Assembly: GCA_963640855.1 (NCBI GenBank)
Contig: CAVIAJ010000022.1
Coordinates: forward strand, 1-13,867
Origin: Methanarcanum sp963640855
Lineage (GTDB): Archaea > Thermoplasmatota > Thermoplasmata > Methanomassiliicoccales > Methanomethylophilaceae
Length of the DNA: 13,867 nucleotides
Reading direction: 5' to 3'
Both the position numbers and the translations under genes were made by a program. The first letter of the stretch is position 1. Each line of letters opens with the position of its first letter. Below are positions 1-5,919 of this stretch, piece by piece. The notes beneath the pieces were generated by a model that was not told the DNA's origin, ran no database searches, and saw only the letters and a program-made list of their open reading frames with translations.

Positions 1-1
1 A

Positions 2-79
2 AGCGGCAAAGGTTCGGAACTGACTGTGTATGGTACCGCAATCCGGAAACTTATGTTCAATCGTTATGTAACAAACTGA
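2..79 (+). CDS. Possible 3' end of an upstream gene (partial, unidentified)
   Basis: A reading frame open from the window edge ends with TGA at 77-79. Its last residues read ELTVYGTAIRKLMFNRYVTN. The stop lies 5 bases before a hairpin at 85-102, as expected for a gene end followed by a terminator. The assignment is weak: another plus frame stays open to a TAA at 112-114, and a minus-strand frame starting at an ATG (82-80) is open to the edge. A stretch this short is often open by chance. No family is recognised. Confidence 0.3.
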   Translation, partial: SGKGSELTVYGTAIRKLMFNRYVTN

Positions 80-84
80 CATAT

Positions 85-102
85 CTCCCTCTGCACAGGG
101 AG
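85..102 (+). terminator. Hairpin upstream of the Lrp/AsnC gene
   Basis: CTCCCT at 85-90 pairs perfectly with AGGGAG at 97-102 across a 6-base loop. It sits just after a possible upstream stop codon and before a TTAATTAG box (111-118) that may be the TATA element of the next gene. It may end upstream transcription, or be an operator. No long T-run follows, so the terminator call is tentative. Confidence 0.35.
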
Positions 103-154
103 GGGTACAGTTAATTAGACGTTTGACATACAGATATGCTGATAAGGTGTACAT

Positions 155-625
155 ATGGCGGATACCGGCGAATTCGATGAGTTGGACAGACGTATCATAG
201 ACATGCTCTGTGCGTCGAGCGAGGGTTCATACAGGCAGATCGCCAAAGAGCTGGGTATTCACCCCACGACACTTATCCAGAGAGTAAAATCTCTCGAAAA
301 CAGAGGCGTCGTAAACGGCTACCGTGCAAAAGTCGACTACATGAAAATGGGATTCGATTTCATGGGTATCATTCAGATTTACGTCGACAAGGATACATTG
401 GGAGTACAGGAAAGAATCACCGCGATACCGCAGGTCATCGCGGTGTTCGACGTCACAGGAGAATGCGATTCCATCGCATGGATTGCATGCAGGAACAGAG
501 AGGAATTCTCCGAGATTGTAAAATCCATCCTCATGATTGAAGGTGTCAAGAAAACAAACACTTCCGTTATTCTCAACATGATGAAGGACCCCATGGATTT
601 TGTCCCTCCGATCGTGTCCGACTGA
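155..625 (+). CDS. Lrp/AsnC-family transcriptional regulator
   Basis: A 156-residue DNA-binding regulator of the feast/famine (Lrp/AsnC) family. Residues 7-55 form the winged helix-turn-helix: a FDELDRRIIDML opening typical of the family, then a recognition helix around HPTTLIQRVKSL (36-47). Residues about 65-145 match the RAM/AsnC ligand and oligomerisation domain (beta-alpha-beta-beta-alpha-beta, with a VTGECD stretch at the usual effector-loop position). Length is normal. The ATG at 155 has a GGTG ribosome site at 146-149. The gene lies 107 bases before aspS on the same strand. Known members bind amino acids as octamers and act locally or globally; the ligand here cannot be read from sequence. 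Regulation of aspS is possible but unproven. Confidence 0.93.
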   Translation: MADTGEFDELDRRIIDMLCASSEGSYRQIAKELGIHPTTLIQRVKSLENRGVVNGYRAKVDYMKMGFDFMGIIQIYVDKDTLGVQERITAIPQVIAVFDVTGECDSIAWIACRNREEFSEIVKSILMIEGVKKTNTSVILNMMKDPMDFVPPIVSD

Positions 626-641
626 TACAATACGGCAACAA

Positions 642-710
642 TTTACCGTAAAGATGTACGCACGCGACCAAATCCTTTTATCGCCCCTGTAGGATGGGGT
701 CGCATATAAA
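642..710 (+). promoter_or_regulatory. aspS upstream region with palindromes and TATA-like boxes
   Basis: The Lrp-aspS gap holds an 11-base palindrome TTTAC-C-GTAAA (642-652) and an inverted repeat GCGACC (664-669) / GGTCGC (698-703). The latter encloses a smaller CCCC/GGGG pair and the sequence CTTTTAT (675-681), a plausible TATA box for a start near 703. A second A/T box, ATATAAA (704-710), is close to the ATG. A GAGGG ribosome site at 719-723 serves the ATG at 733. The nested arms around the TATA-like box look like an operator or leader structure, but this is a visual call. Confidence 0.4.
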
Positions 711-732
711 CCTCAAAAGAGGGTAACCGAAA

Positions 733-2535
733 ATGAGAAGAACGCACACCTGTGGAGAACTCAGATCATCGGATCTGGGAAAAGAAGTATGCCTGCAGGG
801 ATGGGTGAGATTCTCCAGGGATCACGGGGGGGTCGCATTTATCGATCTCGCCGACAGATACGGGATCACCCAAGTTGTGTTCGACCCGGAGGATCTTCCC
901 GCCGGGACGGATGCGCAGGCACTCGCCGACACCATGAAGACATTCACCCGCGAATCCGCCGTTTCGATAAACGGTATCGTCAGGAAAAGAGTCGAGGGTA
1001 CGGAAGACAGCCGTAATGCCACAGGTGACGTGGAAGTTCTCATCACATCCGCGGAATTACTCAGTAAATCCGAAGTTCCTCCGTTTGAAATCGGAGATCA
1101 GAAAGAAGGAGTTCTTCCGTCCGAAGATGTACGTCTTGAGTACAGATATCTGGATCTGAGAAGAACGGAAATGATCAGAGCGATGGAGTTCAGGAGCAAA
1201 TTCGTACACCTCGCAAGGCAGTACCTCGAATCCCAGGGATTCCTGGAGATTGAAACTCCCATGCTCGCAAAATCCACGCCCGAAGGTGCAAGGGATTACG
1301 TCGTTCCGTCAAGGGTTCACCCCGGTACGTTCTACGCTCTTCCACAGTCCCCTCAGCTCTACAAACAGATGCTGATGGTTGCGGGTATGGACCGTTACTA
1401 CCAGGTTGCAAGATGCTTCCGTGACGAAGATTCAAGGAAAGACAGGCAGCCCGAGTTCACACAGCTCGATATGGAAATGTCGTTTGTGGATGAAAAAGAC
1501 ATCCAGGACAATATGGAAAAGATGTTTGCGTTCATCTGGAAAGGTCTCTACGGAGAAGAACTCCAGATTCCGTTCCCCAGAATTTCCTACATGGAAGCAA
1601 TGGAGAGATACGGTTCCGATAAGCCCGATCTCAGGTACGGACTTCCCCTGGAGAAACTTACCGAAGTGTTCAGGGAGACCGACTACGGAATTATGAAGAG
1701 AATCGTCTCCGAAGGAGGTATCATTGTAGGTATCAACCTCAAGAAGGATATCGCCGGCGAGAAGATCGGAAGGAACGATGTAGACAGATACATCGCATCG
1801 GCGAAGAAGTTCGGTCTCGGCGGGCTCACATGGATGAGAGTCGTCAACGGAGAGTTGGACAGCAACATCGTCAAGTACTTCACGGAAGAGAACAAGAAAG
1901 GCATCAAAGAGATTATGAAAGCCGAAGAGGGCGATCTTATCTTCCTGATGGCGGGTCCGTGGAAGAGAACATTGGAAGGAGCCGGTTTTATGAGAAGACA
2001 GCTCGCAGCCGATCTGGGTCTCGTGCCTGAAGGTACGTTCCAGTTCCACTGGCTTGTGGACTGTCCTATGTTCGAAGTAGATCCCGTTTCCGGAAAGAAA
2101 GATGCGTTCCACCACCCGTTTGTTCTTCCCTATGACAACTATAAGAAAGGAGCGTGTTTCGATATCCTTCTCAACGGAAACGAACTCGGTTCCGGTTCTT
2201 TAAGGATCAACAGGCCCGAGGTTCAGATTGAAGTTCTGCACCAGCTGGGTCTTTCCGACGAAAGGATTGAAGCCAACTTCGGTTGGTTCATCAAAGCACT
2301 CGGTTACGGCGCACCTCCGCATGGAGGTATCGCAATCGGTGTCGACCGTGTTATTGCAATCCTTCTCGGAAAGGAAACAATCCGTGACACGATCGCATTC
2401 CCGAAGAACAAGAAAGCGGAATCGCTTATCGACGGTTCCCCAGATAAGATTGATAACGAAAAACTCGAAGAACTCCAGCTGATGTCGCTTGCGATGGATG
2501 ATATCGACATAGACATCGCTGAAGACACGGAGTGA
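733..2535 (+). CDS. aspS: Aspartyl-tRNA synthetase, bacterial type, probably non-discriminating
   Basis: Class II aminoacyl-tRNA synthetase that charges tRNA(Asp) with aspartate and, if non-discriminating, also tRNA(Asn). At 600 residues it has the bacterial architecture rather than the roughly 430-residue archaeal one. An OB-fold anticodon domain (1-105) comes first. Class II motif 1 ends at ETP (174-176), QSPQ is at 205-208 and motif 2 FRDED at 229-233. The bacteria-specific GAD insertion spans about 295-425. Motif 3 GVDR is at 536-539, with Arg539 the ATP-binding arginine. In the anticodon domain the RDHGG stretch places His at position 31. Bacterial non-discriminating enzymes carry His there, whereas E. 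coli has Leu. The usual DLRDREG reads DLADRYG here. GatCAB, needed to amidate Asp-tRNA(Asn), lies about 3.4 kb downstream on the other strand. Bacterial origin by transfer is inferred. Confidence 0.97.
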   Translation: MRRTHTCGELRSSDLGKEVCLQGWVRFSRDHGGVAFIDLADRYGITQVVFDPEDLPAGTDAQALADTMKTFTRESAVSINGIVRKRVEGTEDSRNATGDVEVLITSAELLSKSEVPPFEIGDQKEGVLPSEDVRLEYRYLDLRRTEMIRAMEFRSKFVHLARQYLESQGFLEIETPMLAKSTPEGARDYVVPSRVHPGTFYALPQSPQLYKQMLMVAGMDRYYQVARCFRDEDSRKDRQPEFTQLDMEMSFVDEKDIQDNMEKMFAFIWKGLYGEELQIPFPRISYMEAMERYGSDKPDLRYGLPLEKLTEVFRETDYGIMKRIVSEGGIIVGINLKKDIAGEKIGRNDVDRYIASAKKFGLGGLTWMRVVNGELDSNIVKYFTEENKKGIKEIMKAEEGDLIFLMAGPWKRTLEGAGFMRRQLAADLGLVPEGTFQFHWLVDCPMFEVDPVSGKKDAFHHPFVLPYDNYKKGACFDILLNGNELGSGSLRINRPEVQIEVLHQLGLSDERIEANFGWFIKALGYGAPPHGGIAIGVDRVIAILLGKETIRDTIAFPKNKKAESLIDGSPDKIDNEKLEELQLMSLAMDDIDIDIAEDTE

Positions 2536-2567
2536 GCGGGACTTCGATCCCGCAAATTTGTGGTATT

Positions 2568-3485
2568 ATGTTGCAGACGGACATCATACGGGCTCATCCC
2601 AAGTTCGCTATCTTCTTCGCAATGTGCCTGTTCGGTCTGAAAGGTGTATTGGCCGCAGGCGTGGCTCTGCCCTCATCGGTGATTGTTCTCGGAAGAGCAT
2701 CCATCGGAGCATTGTTTATTCTGTTAGTGGTAGTTCTTACAGGCAACAGAATCTCGAAAGAGAATGTCCGTTCGAACATCAAACCGCTGGTTTTATCGGG
2801 AATATTCCTCGGACTCAATTGGCTGGCACTGTTCGAAGCCTTCAAACAGATATCTGTTTCTACGGCATCTGTTCTCAACAGTATGGCCCCGGCATTCATC
2901 ATCCTTGTATCGCCGGTTATTCTCAAAGAAAGATTCACTCTGATGAAATTGGTGTGTGTCATTATTTCGATAATAGGATTGGCTTTTACATCGGGATTCA
3001 TTCAGAACGGACTGAACGGAAGCGTCAACACTTTCGGCATACTTCTGGGTCTTTCTGGTGCTTTGCTGTACTGCGGAATGGTCATGTGCAACAAGAAATT
3101 GGGAGAAATCGGATCGTACGACAGGACGGTGATAGAGTTGGCTGTGTCTGCGGTTATAGTATTGATTTACTGTTTATTCACAGTGGATTTCCCGTCGCTT
3201 ACATTTACAGCCGAAGATATTGTCCGTATTATCATATTGGGTGTAATATCGACCGGATGTGCCTGCCTACTGTATTTCGGATCGTTAGCATATCTGCCCG
3301 CACAGACTGCTGCGATATACGGCTACGTGGAACCTGTAATGATACTGTTCCTTTCTGCGGTGATACTCGGAGAACAGCTCGGAGTATACGGATGGATCGG
3401 GGCACTGCTGATTTTGGGCTCTACGCTGGTGGGAAGTCTTCCGGAGAAAGAAGATAAACCCCATCAGGTGTGTAAAACTCATTAA
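2568..3485 (+). CDS. EamA/DMT-superfamily transporter
   Basis: A 305-residue integral membrane protein with about ten hydrophobic segments, arranged as two EamA repeats (about 12-142 and 150-288). This is typical of drug/metabolite exporters of the DMT superfamily. Family hallmarks visible are the early LPSSVIVLGRASIG stretch, a repeat-1 end with SVSTASVLNSMAPAF, and the repeat-2 signature YGYVEPVMILFLSAVILGE near residues 244-262. The substrate cannot be predicted; relatives export amino acids, nucleosides or drugs. I chose the ATG at 2568, preceded by GTGGT; the NhaC gene has the same GTGGT before its start. An in-frame GTG at 2532 overlaps the aspS stop and would add 12 residues with no hydrophobic character. 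It probably shares a transcript with aspS and ends at the T-rich stretch after 3500. Confidence 0.93.
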   Translation: MLQTDIIRAHPKFAIFFAMCLFGLKGVLAAGVALPSSVIVLGRASIGALFILLVVVLTGNRISKENVRSNIKPLVLSGIFLGLNWLALFEAFKQISVSTASVLNSMAPAFIILVSPVILKERFTLMKLVCVIISIIGLAFTSGFIQNGLNGSVNTFGILLGLSGALLYCGMVMCNKKLGEIGSYDRTVIELAVSAVIVLIYCLFTVDFPSLTFTAEDIVRIIILGVISTGCACLLYFGSLAYLPAQTAAIYGYVEPVMILFLSAVILGEQLGVYGWIGALLILGSTLVGSLPEKEDKPHQVCKTH

Positions 3486-3501
3486 ATCATCTTCATTTCC
3501 A

Positions 3502-3518
3502 TTTTTTCATTATTTTTT
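3502..3518 (+). terminator. T-rich archaeal-type terminator
   Basis: Two runs of six T (3502-3507 and 3513-3518) lie within 35 bases of the EamA stop codon, with no strong hairpin. Archaeal RNA polymerase terminates at such oligo-T tracts. It would end the lrp/aspS/EamA transcription unit. Confidence 0.6.
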
Positions 3519-3576
3519 CTTAATTTGAAGTTAAATTCAGTCTAATTGCGCATTATTCTCCGATGAAATGCTTCTT

Positions 3577-3659
3577 TTTTACACTTATTTTTTACATTAC
3601 AGTTTACGAAAATTTGTTGTAAAATGTAAACTACACCAAAAGATTAATATAGTGTAAAA
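3577..3659 (+). promoter_or_regulatory. Nested inverted-repeat operator overlapping a TATA box
   Basis: Three TTTAC pentamers (3578, 3591, 3603) are followed by three GTAAA pentamers (3619, 3626, 3654), and they nest symmetrically. TTTTACACT (3577-3585) is the perfect inverse of AGTGTAAAA (3651-3659). TTTACATT (3591-3598) matches AATGTAAA (3623-3630). AGTTTAC (3601-3607) matches GTAAACT (3626-3632). A TATA-like TTAATATA (3644-3651) touches the last arm. Its spacing puts transcription start at about the ATG at 3673, so the next mRNA is probably leaderless; no ribosome site is visible. Autoregulation by the HTH protein encoded next door is the simplest reading, but it is inferred. Confidence 0.6.
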
Positions 3660-3672
3660 TTAATGAACATAC

Positions 3673-4596
3673 ATGAACAGCACTACGAACACCAAGATTG
3701 CAGACTGGGTGAAGGTGAATTCAAATGTCTCCAAGGTTGCAGCCGAATTAGGGGTATCGCGCCCTACAGTTTACAAGTACATGGAATTGTACGACGACGG
3801 CATGCGTGACCAATTGGATGAGGAAGTCGTCGCTTATTTCGATAAGTGTCTTGCCGACGATGATTCATCAACAGTCTTGATGATGAGAGCTAAATTGACT
3901 GACGAGTTGAAGATTATCAGAGTGGAGATGATGAAACTCGAGAATAGAATTCCATACTATTTGGACCGCAAGGCGATGTTGTCAAATAAAATTATGTTTC
4001 TGAGAAAAAAAATCGAAACAATTAAATCTGAATCTGACAAGGTTGACAGATTGAATGAGGTCGAGTTAAAAAGCAATCTTGAAATGCTTGTCAAAGAATA
4101 TGGCAGCCTTGAGGACGAGTTGGCAGATTACAGCCGTCGTCGCGCTGAACTGGAACGTAAATTAAAGTGTTGTGCGGATAAATTATCCAGATATGATAAA
4201 ACAGCACCGATGTTTGCCGAAAGCAGAAAGGAAGTCTACCCAATCAAAACTGCCTGCACAATCGAAGGCAACAGGTGTATGATCATTCACAACGGGAAGA
4301 CTGACAATCCCGACTATGTCTTTGTGCTTCAGCTGTTCGGTAAAATCGGAAACGAATACGTGTTTCTGAGAGAATACCGTCCTGAATGCGATTCAGTGGA
4401 TGCCAACGGAAAAACTGTCGGTCACAAAGGGAGGAACTATATCATCATCGACGATGTGCTGTTAACAGCCCCTCTTTTCTACAAAATCATCGGCTGCGAT
4501 GAAAGTGTTGCGGAGGGTTCCGATGACGGAGCCATATCTGAAGCATATGATGAAAAGAACACTTCCGGTATGTGCGAACTGAAGCAATCACGTTAA
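3673..4596 (+). CDS. HTH protein with long coiled coil and unknown C-terminal domain
   Basis: A 307-residue protein of unknown function. Residues 8-40 form a resolvase/Hin-like helix-turn-helix, with VSKVAAELGVSRPTVYKYM at 19-37. Residues about 72-177 are highly charged, with heptad-like Leu/Met/Ile spacing, and should form a long coiled coil with one or more breaks. Residues about 185-307 look like a separate beta-rich globular domain (YVFVLQLFGKIGNEYVFLRE, then NYIIIDDVLL) that I do not recognise. There is no signal peptide or membrane segment. The C-terminal tail is acidic and polar. The gene has its own A/T-rich promoter with nested repeats and probably a leaderless mRNA. It looks more A/T-rich than its neighbours, which may hint at acquisition. 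It probably acts as an oligomeric DNA-binding regulator, perhaps of itself and the two genes that follow. It could instead be a recombination or partition accessory protein, but no catalytic domain is visible. Confidence 0.88.
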   Translation: MNSTTNTKIADWVKVNSNVSKVAAELGVSRPTVYKYMELYDDGMRDQLDEEVVAYFDKCLADDDSSTVLMMRAKLTDELKIIRVEMMKLENRIPYYLDRKAMLSNKIMFLRKKIETIKSESDKVDRLNEVELKSNLEMLVKEYGSLEDELADYSRRRAELERKLKCCADKLSRYDKTAPMFAESRKEVYPIKTACTIEGNRCMIIHNGKTDNPDYVFVLQLFGKIGNEYVFLREYRPECDSVDANGKTVGHKGRNYIIIDDVLLTAPLFYKIIGCDESVAEGSDDGAISEAYDEKNTSGMCELKQSR

Positions 4597-4624
4597 GTTT
4601 CCGGTAAACCCAAACAATTTCCCT

Positions 4625-4659
4625 TTTGCATCATCCGAGAACAGCGGATGCTATGCAAA
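4625..4659 (+). repeat. Strong bulged hairpin between the HTH and NYN genes
   Basis: TTTGCAT (4625-4631) and CATCCG (4632-4637) pair with CGGATG (4645-4650) and ATGCAAA (4653-4659). The result is a 13-base-pair stem with a 2-base CT bulge and a 7-base loop. It lies 28 bases after the HTH stop codon and 45 bases before the NYN start. A GTAAAAA motif (4668-4674) resembling the upstream operator follows. It could be an attenuator, a processing site (possibly for the adjacent nuclease) or a terminator. No T-run follows it, which argues against simple termination. Confidence 0.55.
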
Positions 4660-4704
4660 TCAATCCTGTAAAAACATCTGTTCAACGAGAAAGGAGGAAG
4701 AAAC

Positions 4705-5268
4705 ATGTCAACCGTTGCCAAGAAAGAAACCGCATGTACATGCATAGATATCAGAAACATAAGCACTCATCTCAAAAATACGACAGATGTTTCCGATAAC
4801 GACTACGAAGCAATGATACAGTATCTGAACAGAAATTACGAGAACAAGGGCGTGTTCGGATACGACGCAAGAATAACAGTAAACGGAAAGGATTGGGACG
4901 CTCAGTTTCATAAGAAACTTGAAAATTCCGGAATCAAACTCATTTTGGAAGACTCCCCGAACAAAGATGCGAAACAGGGTTTTGTAGACGTGGCTATGTC
5001 GAACAGTATCATGCTTGACATCATTCCCAAGCTCAGACCCGACAGAGTAATCATAATGTCGGGAGACGGAGATCTTATCGATACCGTCAGAAGACTCGTT
5101 GCAAGAAACATCAAGGTCACCGTTGCAGCGTTCAGAGTATGCATGAAATACAACTACACTTCCGTCGGAGCGGATGTTGTTTATCTCGATTCCGTGCCGG
5201 TGCTCAAGCTTCCTGTCACAGACATCTCCGATGTACAGGCTGTTGCGATGGAGGAGGCGACGGCATGA
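4705..5268 (+). CDS. NYN/PIN-like domain nuclease (putative RNase)
   Basis: A 187-residue protein matching the NYN (LabA/Vpa0665-like) branch of the PIN-like nuclease fold. These enzymes use clustered aspartates to bind a divalent metal and cut RNA. The acidic set is visible: Asp15 in IDIRN with Asn18 nearby, Asp95 in FVDVAM, and Asp121/Asp123 in the hallmark SGDGDL, followed by a VRRLVARNIKVTVAAF beta-alpha-beta segment. The domain covers about residues 10-165, so the protein is essentially the domain alone. A strong AAGGAGG ribosome site (4691-4697) sits 7 bases before the ATG, unlike the preceding leaderless gene. The following gene overlaps its stop codon (ATGA), so the two are probably made in fixed ratio. 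The RNA target is unknown. Family assignment is by motif only. Confidence 0.9.
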   Translation: MSTVAKKETACTCIDIRNISTHLKNTTDVSDNDYEAMIQYLNRNYENKGVFGYDARITVNGKDWDAQFHKKLENSGIKLILEDSPNKDAKQGFVDVAMSNSIMLDIIPKLRPDRVIIMSGDGDLIDTVRRLVARNIKVTVAAFRVCMKYNYTSVGADVVYLDSVPVLKLPVTDISDVQAVAMEEATA

Positions 5269-5873
5269 GGGAAACCAAAACTGTTCTTTTTGACAAAATG
5301 AAAGACGGCATCCCTTACGGGAAGTACAACGGACGCCCTGTTTACCAACACCGTGATTATGTCCGCGACGACGTAACACTAAACAGTCTTTGGATCTGCG
5401 AAATAGAGCAGTACGGACTCACCAGCGCATATTTTGCCACTCCGATTAAGGAAGTATCTGTCGGAGATGTTCTTAAAATCGACAGAGAAAACGCCAATAT
5501 CGTGGCAGAATGGTTAATCAAAAACCACGGCGAAGCCGTGGCAAGGATTCTCGAGAAAACAGGCAGAATCTCAGATTCGGAGAGAACCGATGCGGAATCA
5601 CAGGAAATGTTCGGCGATTCGATTCTTTACTGCGGCGACGATACGCTTCAGTCACCGAGATTTGACAGTTGCAGTTATGACATATGTACCAGCATGGATA
5701 ATTCCGTACTGATGATTATTCCGAGAAGTACGGGAAGGATCTCCTGCAGTCAGAATAAAATCCGTGCCGAAGGGCTTGATGCAATACTCGGTTCGAGAAA
5801 AGGGGAGTATTTTGACTTCGAAGAATACGACGGCTTTTTACTGATTAATCTGAAAGCGAAGGCCCGTGCCTGA
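5265..5873 (+). CDS. Orphan 202-residue protein coupled to the NYN nuclease
   Basis: I do not recognise this protein. Its ATG (5265) overlaps the nuclease stop, and a GAGGAGG ribosome site lies inside the nuclease gene (5251-5257). The same frame has a further upstream ATG at 5139, but that would overlap the nuclease by about 130 bases with no ribosome site seen. Residues 1-75 look beta-rich (GIPYGKYNGRPVYQHRDYV, then SVGDVLKIDRE). Residues 78-100 look helical and the C-terminal half is alpha/beta. The phrase TGRIS followed by Asp/Cys-Ser occurs twice (residues 99-103 and 156-160), possibly an internal duplication. It has no signal peptide, membrane segment or zinc pattern. Co-translation suggests a partner, inhibitor or specificity factor for the nuclease. 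Confidence 0.85.
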   Translation: MRETKTVLFDKMKDGIPYGKYNGRPVYQHRDYVRDDVTLNSLWICEIEQYGLTSAYFATPIKEVSVGDVLKIDRENANIVAEWLIKNHGEAVARILEKTGRISDSERTDAESQEMFGDSILYCGDDTLQSPRFDSCSYDICTSMDNSVLMIIPRSTGRISCSQNKIRAEGLDAILGSRKGEYFDFEEYDGFLLINLKAKARA

Positions 5874-5878
5874 TGACT

Positions 5879-5919
5879 GCTCCGAAGGAGCGGATGAATC
5901 TCACATAATGTGAGATTCA
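5879..5919. terminator. Two hairpins between convergent genes
   Basis: A small hairpin, GCTCC (5879-5883) / GGAGC (5887-5891) with loop GAA, is followed by a perfect 10-base-pair stem: TGAATCTCAC (5895-5904) / GTGAGATTCA (5910-5919) with loop ATAAT. The second arm covers the gatB stop codon. The symmetrical position between the convergent orphan gene and gatB fits a bidirectional terminator or 3'-end stabiliser. Confidence 0.55.

Noticed and set aside
85..102. Possible tRNA arms at this and other hairpins (5895-5919, 11538-11559, 13788-13799)
   Set aside because: None has the cloverleaf spacing, a GGTTC-A-A-type T arm with matching acceptor stem, or a readable anticodon loop.
1432..2115. A 227-codon open frame on the minus strand inside aspS
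   Set aside because: It lies entirely antisense to a gene with full class II synthetase motifs. Its translation has no recognisable domain, and no promoter is seen.
2558..3457. A 299-codon plus-strand frame overlapping the EamA gene
   Set aside because: It is frame-shifted against a convincing ten-segment membrane protein and lacks hydrophobic pattern or family motifs.
3673..4596. Transposase or resolvase identity for the HTH protein
   Set aside because: The helix-turn-helix is resolvase-like, but no serine-recombinase or DDE catalytic domain is present, and no terminal repeats or target duplication were seen around the gene.
4708..5379. A 223-codon minus-strand frame across the NYN gene
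   Set aside because: It is antisense to a gene with an NYN motif set and strong ribosome site. The translation is Cys/Arg/His-rich and resembles no protein family.
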